This document shows positions 1 to 6,108 of a stretch of 6,108 nucleotides of DNA, one piece after another; the first letter of the stretch is position 1, and each line of letters starts with the position of its first letter. The notes under the pieces are model-generated. The model was not told where the DNA came from, did no database searches, and saw only the letters and a program-made list of their open reading frames with translations. Location of the stretch: contig QMTU01000050.1 of the NCBI GenBank assembly GCA_003663585.1, forward strand, positions 1 through 6,108, read 5' to 3'. The position numbers were made by a program, and so were the translations under genes. The stretch is from Thermoplasmata archaeon (GTDB taxonomy: Archaea; Thermoplasmatota; B47-G6).

Positions 1-1
1 C

Positions 2-100
2 TTAATAGTAATCTCGAGAAAGGATCCTCCCATTAAGAGCAGGCTTATTGGAGAATATTCAAATGTAAAGGACAATAAAAGAGTGTACATTGTAGATTGA
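2..100 (+). CDS. Possible 3' end of an unrecognised + strand gene (partial)
   Basis: Frame 2 is open from the left edge for 32 codons and closes with TGA at 98-100. The deduced C-terminus begins LIVISRKDPP and ends NKRVYIVD. It is rich in Lys, Arg, Ile and Val and uses AAG/AGA/GTA codons like the neighbouring genes, which is why I prefer it to the other frames. An open run of this length is expected by chance fairly often, so support is weak. If real, the gene is convergent with infB and their stops are about 68 bases apart. I do not recognise the family. A short minus-strand frame starting ATG GGA GGA near position 33 is an alternative reading, but it has no visible ribosome-binding site. 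Confidence 0.33.
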   Translation, partial: LIVISRKDPPIKSRLIGEYSNVKDNKRVYIVD

Positions 101-131
101 CGTCCTCTCCGCCTTGAAAGGCAGGATCTTC
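97..131 (-). mobile_element. Possible relic of an IS200/IS605 (TnpB) element right end
   Basis: Read on the minus strand this is a short hairpin, CCTGCCTTTCAAGGCGGAG. The arms are GCCTT and AAGGC (111-115 / 118-122), extended by a G-U and a C-G pair, and are followed by AGGACGTCAA. From memory, a GC-rich hairpin followed by GGAGGACGTCA is common at the 3' end of tnpB-bearing elements, where it forms the end of the guide RNA scaffold and the transposase recognition hairpin. The TCAA at 97-100 also matches the cleavage tetranucleotide known for the right end of IS608. No tnpA or tnpB reading frame is present, and infB occupies the side where the element body should lie, so at most a decayed or solo end remains. 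It could instead be an unrelated hairpin in the 3' UTR of infB. Confidence 0.35.
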
Positions 132-168
132 TCGTTGTGGTTTTGTAATATGGCCTAAAACCCTATTT

Positions 169-2514
169 CTACAGTCCCCAGAAGGGATCCCTGTGCCTTT
201 TTATTCGTGCTATTTCCTCTAAGATCTCCTTCTCAGTTGGCGTAAGATTAGGATCGTTCATCAAAACTTTAGCGTGACTAGAAGGTATGTCTACGTATAC
301 TTCGTCCCCAGGCTTTAATTGTCTGCCTATTGTCACTCCCTCTATTGCTATGGCTACCTCGTCTCCCTCGTGAGCTATGTTCAGTGATCTCCCCTTACTC
401 TGAATGCTCTTTATAATGCCTACAACGGCACCATCAGGCCTTAGCACCCTTGTCCCAGGCCTTAGGCAGCCTCCAAGGATCCTGATACCAACTATGGCCG
501 GCTTACTTGTTCTGAATATGTAATCAGGTAGTATCTTGAACTTACATGGATATATCAGTGTAAGCCTCTTTTGTTCTTCAATGTTCTTCTTCACGTTATC
601 TATCCACTCAGATAACTCTTCCTCAATCCTATATATCACGTCTCCAAGAATTATCTTAACGTTCTCATTTTTTGCAATCTCAACTGCCTCGTCAGTAACC
701 TTAACGTTAAATCCTACTATCACTCTGTTTAGTATGTTAGTTTCCGTGGTGACCTCAAGAATATCTCTCTTCGTGATGTCACCTATATCAGCTCTTTTTA
801 CCTTTATGCCATTCTCCTTAAGCTCAAAGACTAAGGCCTCCAAACTTCCAAGAGTATCTGCCTTTACAACAATACCCTCTCTATCGAACTTTATTCTTAA
901 CATTGCTTCCTCAACAATTGTCTGTTTAACCCTTTCAAGGTCCTCAGAAGTTTTATATACCTTTATAGGACCCCCTGGAAGGGCATCCTCAATTCCATCA
1001 GCTAGAAGTCTAATCCCTGCCGCTGCGGATACTTCCTTTATATTTACAAGCTTTTCACCGCCTTTTACCTCTCTTATCTCTATTAATGGCCTAGGTCTTA
1101 GCATTCCTCTTATTCTACTGGTTCTTACTTCTCCAGATCTCGTCATAAATGCTATGTTGTCTCCTACTTTAGCCACTCCATTATAAAATATCACGTCAGC
1201 AACAGTTCCCATACCATGTATCTCCTTTATTTCAAGAATCGTGCCCTCTCCAGGCTCATCTCCAACTTCAAGTCTTTTCTCAAGGTATCTCTGAGCAAGT
1301 CCAATGAGCACTGCTAGAAGATCTGCAATACCTTCTCCTGTTTTTGCAGATATTGGAACTATTGCTAGCTTCTTTGTAAAATCGGAGATTCTCATATAAA
1401 GGTCTGAGTCAAACCCCAAATCTGCAAGCTTCCCCATAATGTCATATATCCTAACGTCTAAAGTCTCTCTTACTTCTTGTTTTTGCTTCTGATATGACAT
1501 TACAAACGATGTATCAGGATGAGGCACCCAGCCCCTTATTCTATCAATTTTGTTTAAAGCCACTATGAAAGGCGTTTTATAGTGCTTTAGAATGTTTATT
1601 GACTCCAACGTCTGTGGCATTAACCCTTCCATAACATCCACTACAAGAATTGCTAGATCAGCAAGAGCACCGCCACGAGCCCTAAGATTTGTAAATGCCC
1701 TATGCCCTGGAGTGTCTATGAATAAAAGTCCTGGTATTCTTATTTTGGATGGATCACCTATTAGAGGACCACATATTTTCTTTATAACATCAACAGGGAC
1801 CTCTGTAGCACCGATATGCTGGGTTATAAGGCCTGCCTCTCTTTGAGCTACAGAAGTTCCTCTTATCTTATCTAGAAGTGTCGTGTTATGCACGACAATT
1901 CCATTAGCTATAAAATTATGTGTCTCTGTGGTGAGGTCATACACATAACCATTATAGTCCTCTACAAAAACCTCTTCAACCTCAAGAAACGTTATATCCT
2001 CTATGCTCCTAACATCTCCTCCATTGAAGAACACTTTTTCAGCATGAGCTCTAGAAGGATGTAATAAACTCTCTAATGCACTTATTGTCAATGTTTCTTC
2101 TATCCTGTAACCCCTTGATAATCTCGTAGGCACTGCTATAAGGTCTCCAGGTCTGATGTCCCTTGCTTTCTTCCACCCATCAGGAGTTAAAAATGGATGC
2201 TCTGGGGTAACTCCTATTTCCGTCCATTTCTTGAGCTTTACTCTAATTATTTTGCCCTTATGCCTAATTCTCCACACATAATGAGCTCTTACAATGTCCA
2301 CCCTTCCATTATCAAGCACTGCTGGAACACGTATGTTCAAAACACGAATCTCTTGATCATGATCCTTAAAGAATATTTCATTCGTCCTTCTAAAGAGTTC
2401 CTCTATTCGAATAACACCAAAGTCTACGGTAAATACTAGTTCGCTAGGAAGGAGGCACTTTCCATGATCTACATGCCCTAACACGCTGACTATGGGTTGC
2501 CTTATTCTTTTCAT
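169..2514 (-). CDS. infB: Translation initiation factor aIF5B (IF-2 family GTPase) interrupted by an intein
   Basis: This is the archaeal homologue of eIF5B/IF2, the cytoplasmic GTPase that promotes ribosomal subunit joining and initiator tRNA placement. The precursor is 781 residues; removing the 191-residue intein (20-210) leaves 590, the usual length of aIF5B. GTPase motifs, in precursor numbering, are: G1 GHVDHGK (13-19) continuing TT after the intein, G2 around QHIGATEVP (232-240), G3 DTPGH (267-271), G4 NKID (321-324) and G5 SAK (389-391). A beta-barrel domain II follows (about 420-505), then domain III with VKADTLGSLEAL (about 545-630), a linking helix, barrel domain IV (about 650-745) and short C-terminal helices ending in FWGL. 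I chose ATG at 2514 because GGTGA lies six bases upstream; the adjacent GTG at 2517 would leave only three. The start lies about 25 bases after the ileS stop, so the two genes probably share a transcript. Confidence 0.97.
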   Translation of the reverse strand: MKRIRQPIVSVLGHVDHGKCLLPSELVFTVDFGVIRIEELFRRTNEIFFKDHDQEIRVLNIRVPAVLDNGRVDIVRAHYVWRIRHKGKIIRVKLKKWTEIGVTPEHPFLTPDGWKKARDIRPGDLIAVPTRLSRGYRIEETLTISALESLLHPSRAHAEKVFFNGGDVRSIEDITFLEVEEVFVEDYNGYVYDLTTETHNFIANGIVVHNTTLLDKIRGTSVAQREAGLITQHIGATEVPVDVIKKICGPLIGDPSKIRIPGLLFIDTPGHRAFTNLRARGGALADLAILVVDVMEGLMPQTLESINILKHYKTPFIVALNKIDRIRGWVPHPDTSFVMSYQKQKQEVRETLDVRIYDIMGKLADLGFDSDLYMRISDFTKKLAIVPISAKTGEGIADLLAVLIGLAQRYLEKRLEVGDEPGEGTILEIKEIHGMGTVADVIFYNGVAKVGDNIAFMTRSGEVRTSRIRGMLRPRPLIEIREVKGGEKLVNIKEVSAAAGIRLLADGIEDALPGGPIKVYKTSEDLERVKQTIVEEAMLRIKFDREGIVVKADTLGSLEALVFELKENGIKVKRADIGDITKRDILEVTTETNILNRVIVGFNVKVTDEAVEIAKNENVKIILGDVIYRIEEELSEWIDNVKKNIEEQKRLTLIYPCKFKILPDYIFRTSKPAIVGIRILGGCLRPGTRVLRPDGAVVGIIKSIQSKGRSLNIAHEGDEVAIAIEGVTIGRQLKPGDEVYVDIPSSHAKVLMNDPNLTPTEKEILEEIARIKRHRDPFWGL
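1885..2457 (-). other. Mini-intein in the aIF5B P-loop
   Basis: These 191 codons encode an in-frame protein-splicing element between Lys19 and Thr211 of the precursor, so splicing restores GHVDHGKTTLLDKIRGT. In intein numbering: Cys1 opens block A (CLLPSELVF); block B has TPEH at 84-87 in VTPEHPFLTPDGW; block F is YVYDLTTETHNFIANG; block G is GIVVHN with penultimate His190 and terminal Asn191. The +1 extein residue is Thr. All residues of the standard class 1 mechanism are present, so activity is likely. Between the two splicing halves (about residues 112-154) there is only a short polar linker and no LAGLIDADG or HNH motif, so the homing endonuclease has been lost or was never present. The same insertion point is known in aIF5B of Thermococcales and Methanocaldococcus, usually with a larger intein. 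Confidence 0.96.
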
Positions 2515-2520
2515 CACACT

Positions 2521-2525
2521 TCACC
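2521..2525 (-). promoter_or_regulatory. Ribosome-binding site of infB
   Basis: GGTGA on the minus strand matches the archaeal 16S rRNA 3' end and lies six bases before the ATG at 2514. It supports that ATG over the GTG directly before it. The site lies in the short spacer after the ileS stop, which suggests infB is translated from the ileS transcript with its own initiation signal. Confidence 0.65.
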
Positions 2526-2538
2526 AGAGACCTCACCA

Positions 2539-5500
2539 CTACCTCGAGGCCCTTTTAACGTATACTTTAAGTGGCTTTTCATCTATTGTCCACCCTGTAA
2601 CGTTATCGCAGTCATTCAATGCCTCAAACACAATCTCCTGAGCTCTAGTCTCATTTGAGATGTACTCACTGTGGGCCCTCGCAGCCTCCATGAGTTCAGG
2701 GTCACCCTCAAGTCCAAGAATTATATAGTCTGAAACATCATAGCCAGTCCTCTTCCTAGTCTCTTGAACTCTTCTTACGATCTCTCTTGCATAAGCCTCC
2801 CTCAGTAGTTCCTTGTCAATACGCGTCAGCAGGTATATCTCTCCTTCCCTTATCTCTCCTTTCTCAACTCCCTCTTGAAGTTCCTCGATTATCTCTACGT
2901 GATCCCTCGTTATCGGACCATAGGGTGTCTCATAGCTTCCCTTAGTTTCAAGAACACTAACTATCTCGTCTTCCCTTTCCTCAATGATCTTAAGAACTTC
3001 CTTAGAGTCCCTCCTAAACGTTCTTCCTATGGCCGCCATTATCGGCTTCAGCTTCTTCCTTGGAACACCCCACTCTGGAAGGTCATATCTTATGCTCTTT
3101 ACATTTACTATGTCCTTTAGTATTTCCTCTAAGGGCTTAATTAAGTCTGCTATCTCTTTATTTACTACAATTGCCATCTCTCTTAGAGGCCATCTTAATT
3201 TAATCTTTGCTTTTTGTCTTAAAGCACTTACTGCCTCTGATATCTCCTTAATGATCTCCATTGCTCTTTCAAGCCTCTCATCCTTATATCCAAGCTTCTT
3301 TGGCCACTCCTCAACAGCTACCGACGGCATTTTTCCTGAAAGATTCTGATATATTTCTTCAGCCAAGTATGGCGTAAAAGGTGCCAAGAGTTTAGAATAC
3401 GTCAGCAAGACAGTGTATAACGTCCAATAAGCTGCCAGCTTATCAGGAGTATTCTCTTCTATCCAGGTGCGATCCCTAATAAGTCTTATGTACCAATGGC
3501 TTAGATCCTCAATTCCAAAGTTTAGAAGCTCATTTGCCCCTATGTAAAACATGTCCTTCTCTATGGACTCAGTGACCTTTTCTATAAGTGTATCTAGTCT
3601 GGACAGTATCCACTTATCCTCAGTTCTTAGTGGTAAAGTCTTGGGATCTACTTTATCAGGATCAAACTTATCTAAGCTCATATACAACGTTGCAAAGTGA
3701 TATACGCTCCATATTATGCTCAATTTTCTTTGTGTTTCCTGTATGGCCTTTATTGAGAATCTTTTATCTTCCCAAGCTGCTGAGGAGAGTACATACATTC
3801 TAAAAGAGTCAGCTCCATATTTCTCTGCAATTTCAACTGGAGAGATGAAGTTTCCAAGGGACTTCGACATGGGCCTTCCTTCCTCATCAAGAGCCCACCC
3901 ATGCATGAGAACTCTCTTGTAAGGAGCTTTTCCAAAAATCCCTGTGGAGACTGCAAGTTGAGAGTAAAACCACCCTCTTATTTGGTCATGTGCTTCTGTT
4001 ATCCACTCACATGGCCAGTACTTTTCAAAGAACTCCTTGTTGTTTGCAGGATATCCTATTTCAGCCCAGCTGCACACTGCAGAGTCAAACCACACGTCTA
4101 AAACATCAGGAACCCTTTTCATTTCCTCTCCACAAATGGGGCACTTAAACGTTATTTCATCGACCCATGGCTTATGAAGATTAAAGCCTTGAGGAAGCTC
4201 TCCTGCATACTGCTCAAGCTCCTTCTTGCTACCTATAACTACTGTGTGCCCATTAGGACACTCCCAAACTGGTATAGGGGTTCCCCAAAATCTTTGCCTA
4301 GAGATACACCAATCTCTTATCCCTTTAAGCCAGTTTAACATTCTAGGGTCCTTTGCCCATTTAGGAGTCCACTCCGTGTCCATCAGGGCCTCTATAAGTT
4401 TATCCTTTATCTTAGTAACCCTATAAAACCACTGTGTTGTTACTCTGTATATTATAGGGGTCTTACAGCGCCAACAGTGTGCATAGCTGTGGACTATTTT
4501 CTCCTCATGAAGAAGAAGGCCTTTTCTTTTGAGATCCTCAATTATGTGTTTATTTGCTTCCCAGATAAGCATGCCTGAGTACTTTCCTGCAGCGTCAGTG
4601 AAAACGCCCCTTTCGTCTACGGGACAGAATGCAGGTAAACGGTATCTCTGTCCCACTTCAAAGTCCTCTTCTCCATGTCCTGGAGCTGTGTGCACGCATC
4701 CCGTTCTTTCAGCAGTAACGTGTTCTCCCAAAACAATTCTATAAGCTCCTTTTGGACCGCTCTTGTGATAAGGCACCTCCTCTAGAAGTGGATGAACATA
4801 TTCAAGACCTTCCAAATCTGATCCCTTGAATGTCTCCAGTATCTCTACAACTTCATATCCTGCCCTTAGTGCAACATCTTCCACAAGTTCCTTAGCGAGT
4901 ATCCATATCTCCTCACTCTTATCCTTCCTTACTTTGACCCTAGCATATTCTAACTCTGGATGAACTGCGACTGCTAAGTTTGCAGGTAAAGTCCATGGAG
5001 TAGTTGTCCATATAACTATAAACTCGTTATTCTTACCCTTTACTGGAAACTTCACGTATATGCTTGGGTCTTCCTTGTCCTTATACTCTAACTCAGCATT
5101 TGCAAGGGACGTTTCACACCTAGGGCACCACGTAACTGTGTACTCTTTCTTCTCTATAAGGCCCCTCTCCCACAGCTGTTTAAAGCTCCACCACTCAGAT
5201 TCTATATAATCATCAGTGAACGTGATGTATGGATTATTCCAGTCCATCCAAATGCCAATTCTCTTGAATTCTTCAGTCATAATTTCAAGGTGTTTTTTTG
5301 CAAACTCACGACATTTCTCAACAAATTTGTCCACTCCAAGCTCATATATCTCAGCCTTTCTCTTTATTCCAAGGGTTGACTCCACCTTGACCTCTATAGG
5401 AAGGCCATGAGTATCATAACCGGGCTTGTCAAATACGTTATATCCTCTCATTCTCAGATATCTTAACTTTAGATCCTTTAGAACCTTGTTCCAAGAGGTT

Positions 5501-5670
5501 CCTGGGTGAATATATCCAGAGGTGTATGGAGGTCCATCAACAAAGAAGTAAACAGGCTTATCCCTTAGGATTTCCTTTGTCCTCTCATAAGCTTTATTCT
5601 CCTCCCAAAACTTCATTATTCTATGTTCAAGCTCCTTAGGGTTGTACCTCTTGTCCACTGGATGAACCAC
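2539..5670 (-). CDS. ileS: Isoleucyl-tRNA synthetase, archaeal type
   Basis: This class Ia synthetase attaches isoleucine to tRNA-Ile in the cytoplasm. The 1043-residue length is typical of archaeal enzymes. Visible parts in order: a Rossmann start with DGPPYTSGYIHPGT, where HPGT (55-58) is the HIGH signature; CPRC (182-185); the CP1 editing domain with WTTTPWTLPAN (221-231) and TAPGHGEEDFE ending near 338; CWRC (399-402); a CPNGH and CPIC pair (about 471-513), probably zinc-binding; DVWFDS (525-530); MSKS (601-604) in GRPMSKSLGN; a helical anticodon-binding domain (about 690-830); and a long archaeal C-terminal region. I place the start at GTG 5670, five bases after GGTGA. The ATG at 5676 overlaps that motif, and the TTG at 5730 adds residues with no family resemblance. 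It is probably the first gene of an ileS-infB unit. Pro at the second HIGH position is somewhat unusual. Confidence 0.96.
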   Translation of the reverse strand: MVHPVDKRYNPKELEHRIMKFWEENKAYERTKEILRDKPVYFFVDGPPYTSGYIHPGTSWNKVLKDLKLRYLRMRGYNVFDKPGYDTHGLPIEVKVESTLGIKRKAEIYELGVDKFVEKCREFAKKHLEIMTEEFKRIGIWMDWNNPYITFTDDYIESEWWSFKQLWERGLIEKKEYTVTWCPRCETSLANAELEYKDKEDPSIYVKFPVKGKNNEFIVIWTTTPWTLPANLAVAVHPELEYARVKVRKDKSEEIWILAKELVEDVALRAGYEVVEILETFKGSDLEGLEYVHPLLEEVPYHKSGPKGAYRIVLGEHVTAERTGCVHTAPGHGEEDFEVGQRYRLPAFCPVDERGVFTDAAGKYSGMLIWEANKHIIEDLKRKGLLLHEEKIVHSYAHCWRCKTPIIYRVTTQWFYRVTKIKDKLIEALMDTEWTPKWAKDPRMLNWLKGIRDWCISRQRFWGTPIPVWECPNGHTVVIGSKKELEQYAGELPQGFNLHKPWVDEITFKCPICGEEMKRVPDVLDVWFDSAVCSWAEIGYPANNKEFFEKYWPCEWITEAHDQIRGWFYSQLAVSTGIFGKAPYKRVLMHGWALDEEGRPMSKSLGNFISPVEIAEKYGADSFRMYVLSSAAWEDKRFSIKAIQETQRKLSIIWSVYHFATLYMSLDKFDPDKVDPKTLPLRTEDKWILSRLDTLIEKVTESIEKDMFYIGANELLNFGIEDLSHWYIRLIRDRTWIEENTPDKLAAYWTLYTVLLTYSKLLAPFTPYLAEEIYQNLSGKMPSVAVEEWPKKLGYKDERLERAMEIIKEISEAVSALRQKAKIKLRWPLREMAIVVNKEIADLIKPLEEILKDIVNVKSIRYDLPEWGVPRKKLKPIMAAIGRTFRRDSKEVLKIIEEREDEIVSVLETKGSYETPYGPITRDHVEIIEELQEGVEKGEIREGEIYLLTRIDKELLREAYAREIVRRVQETRKRTGYDVSDYIILGLEGDPELMEAARAHSEYISNETRAQEIVFEALNDCDNVTGWTIDEKPLKVYVKRASR

Positions 5671-5674
5671 CCAC

Positions 5675-5682
5675 ATCACCTC
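5675..5682 (-). promoter_or_regulatory. Ribosome-binding site of ileS, deciding the start codon
   Basis: GAGGTGAT on the minus strand is an eight-base match to the archaeal anti-Shine-Dalgarno sequence. The ATG at 5674-5676 overlaps its last bases and so is poorly placed for initiation, while the GTG at 5668-5670 lies five bases after GGTGA. That spacing matches infB (six) and trm56 (five). The resulting N-terminus, VVHPVDKRYNP, is the length expected for the family. Confidence 0.6.
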
Positions 5683-5916
5683 AACTTGGGATTGGAATTC
5701 ACAACTATACTTTGAGTGCCTGAGCGTCAAGTAATGGCAAGCAAAGCCTTGATAATCGAAGTTTTAAGTTATTGTGTATTTTTAATTACCTGTTAGAGAT
5801 TTTAAAGTTGGCACAAATGTGTGAGCCTAAGAACGATATCTAGGTAAAACAATACCTCACATTATTTAACGTTTAGCTTTGAGAGTTGAATGTCATGAAC
5901 TTCGCACATGAACGCT
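5683..5916. promoter_or_regulatory. Divergent promoter region between ileS and trm56
   Basis: This AT-rich stretch contains no credible gene and must hold the promoters for ileS (minus) and trm56 (plus). TATA-like candidates are TTTTAAA at 5800-5806, which can be read on either strand, TTTTAAG at 5762-5768 (CTTAAAA on the minus strand, for ileS) and ATTATTTAA at 5861-5869 (for trm56, predicting a start about 35 bases before the ATG). None has a convincing BRE, so I cannot choose among them. No tRNA or C/D box RNA was seen. Confidence 0.5.
5810..5861. repeat. Overlapping imperfect inverted repeats in the divergent promoter
   Basis: Three small symmetric elements cluster here. GGCACA (5810-5815) can pair with TGTGAGCC (5820-5827) if two bases bulge. 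TGTGAG (5820-5825) is inverted as CTCACA (5856-5861). AGGTA (5842-5846) is inverted as TACCT (5853-5857) around a six-base loop. The last two share bases 5856-5857, so they are mutually exclusive as RNA structures. They lie just downstream of the TTTTAAA candidate and could be operator half-sites or leader structure. Short repeats like these also arise by chance in AT-rich spacers. Confidence 0.3.
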
Positions 5917-5921
5917 GGTGA
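5917..5921 (+). promoter_or_regulatory. Ribosome-binding site of trm56
   Basis: GGTGA lies five bases before the ATG at 5927, the same arrangement as in the other two genes. It supports this ATG. The in-frame GTG at 5918 falls inside the motif, and a TGA at 5909-5911 blocks any longer start. Confidence 0.6.
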
Positions 5922-5926
5922 GAGTC

Positions 5927-6108
5927 ATGAAAGGGAACGTTAGGGTGATTGTGCTGAGACTTGGACACAGGCCTGATCGTGATAAACGCATAACAACTCA
6001 CGTTGCTCTGGTCGCTAGAGCATTTGGTGCTGACGGGATTCTTATAAGTACAAGGGATGAAAACGTCGAAAATAGCGTTAAAAAGGTTGTTGAGAGGTGG
6101 GGTGGACC
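5927..6108 (+). CDS. trm56: tRNA (cytidine(56)-2'-O)-methyltransferase, N-terminal part
   Basis: Sixty complete codons are present before the gene leaves the window; the family is about 180 residues, so about a third is seen. aTrm56 is a SPOUT-class, S-adenosylmethionine-dependent enzyme that methylates the ribose of C56 in the T-loop of archaeal tRNAs, helping stabilise the tRNA elbow at high temperature. Identification rests on the conserved N-terminal signature VLRLGHRPDRDKRITTHVAL (9-28) followed by ARAFGADGI (30-38) and the later VVERWGG. The SAM-binding knot lies beyond the edge and cannot be checked. The gene is divergent from ileS. Some archaea replace this enzyme with a C/D guide RNA, so its presence is mildly informative about lineage. 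Confidence 0.93.
   Translation, partial: MKGNVRVIVLRLGHRPDRDKRITTHVALVARAFGADGILISTRDENVENSVKKVVERWGG

Noticed and set aside
61..82. T-rich minus-strand run as a transcription terminator for infB
   Set aside because: The run is broken by C, G and A residues and lies within the possible + strand coding segment; too weak to list as a feature.
536..1186. 216-codon open frame on the + strand opposite infB
   Set aside because: It is antisense to conserved aIF5B domains; its Ser/Thr/Phe/Leu-rich product is typical of a shadow frame and has no recognisable domain or ribosome-binding site.
2197..2439. 80-codon + strand frame opposite the intein, considered as a nested homing endonuclease
   Set aside because: No LAGLIDADG, HNH or GIY-YIG motif; too short for an endonuclease, and fully antisense to intein codons under clear protein constraint.
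1885..2457. Insertion in infB read as a transposon, a lineage-specific domain or a second gene
   Set aside because: It is in frame, lies exactly inside the P-loop, and has intein blocks A, B, F and G with all splicing residues, so an intein explains it fully.
2984..3349. 121-codon + strand frame opposite the C-terminal region of ileS
   Set aside because: Antisense to a well-supported gene, with a low-complexity hydrophobic product and no initiation signal.
5677..5730. N-terminal extension of IleRS from the TTG at 5730
   Set aside because: The extra residues do not resemble the IleRS N-terminus, and no ribosome-binding site precedes the TTG.
5731..5926. tRNA or C/D box guide RNA in the divergent spacer
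   Set aside because: No cloverleaf could be built, and there is no properly spaced set of RUGAUGA and CUGA boxes on either strand.

Overview
The window looks like a piece of a thermophilic archaeal chromosome. It carries an archaeal/eukaryotic-type initiation factor aIF5B, an archaeal-length isoleucyl-tRNA synthetase, and the start of Trm56, a tRNA methyltransferase almost confined to Archaea. The three main starts share a GGTGA ribosome-binding site 5-6 bases upstream of the start codon. The DNA is moderately AT-rich. I cannot fix the lineage from sequence alone. An intein at this aIF5B site is known in Thermococcales and Methanocaldococcus, but inteins move horizontally.

Layout, left to right. 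Positions 1-168 are a short convergent intergenic zone. It holds what may be the last 32 codons of an unrecognised + strand gene, and a hairpin that resembles the right end of an IS200/IS605-type (TnpB) element. On the minus strand, ileS (start near 5670, stop 2539) is followed after about 25 bases by infB (start 2514, stop 169), so the two are probably co-transcribed. From about 5671 to 5926 lies a divergent promoter region of about 256 bases with imperfect inverted repeats. At 5927 the + strand gene trm56 begins and runs off the right edge.

The most notable feature is a 191-residue intein in infB (1885-2457). It interrupts the P-loop of the GTPase exactly between Lys and Thr of GHVDHGK|TT. 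It keeps every expected splicing residue but has no LAGLIDADG endonuclease motif, so it is a mini-intein. The unspliced factor should not bind GTP normally, so splicing is needed to make an active factor.

The genes form a translation cluster: IleRS charges tRNA-Ile, aIF5B promotes ribosomal subunit joining, and Trm56 methylates C56 of tRNA. I found no new defence or mobile system. The points worth following are the mini-intein, the possible transposon relic and the structured divergent promoter.
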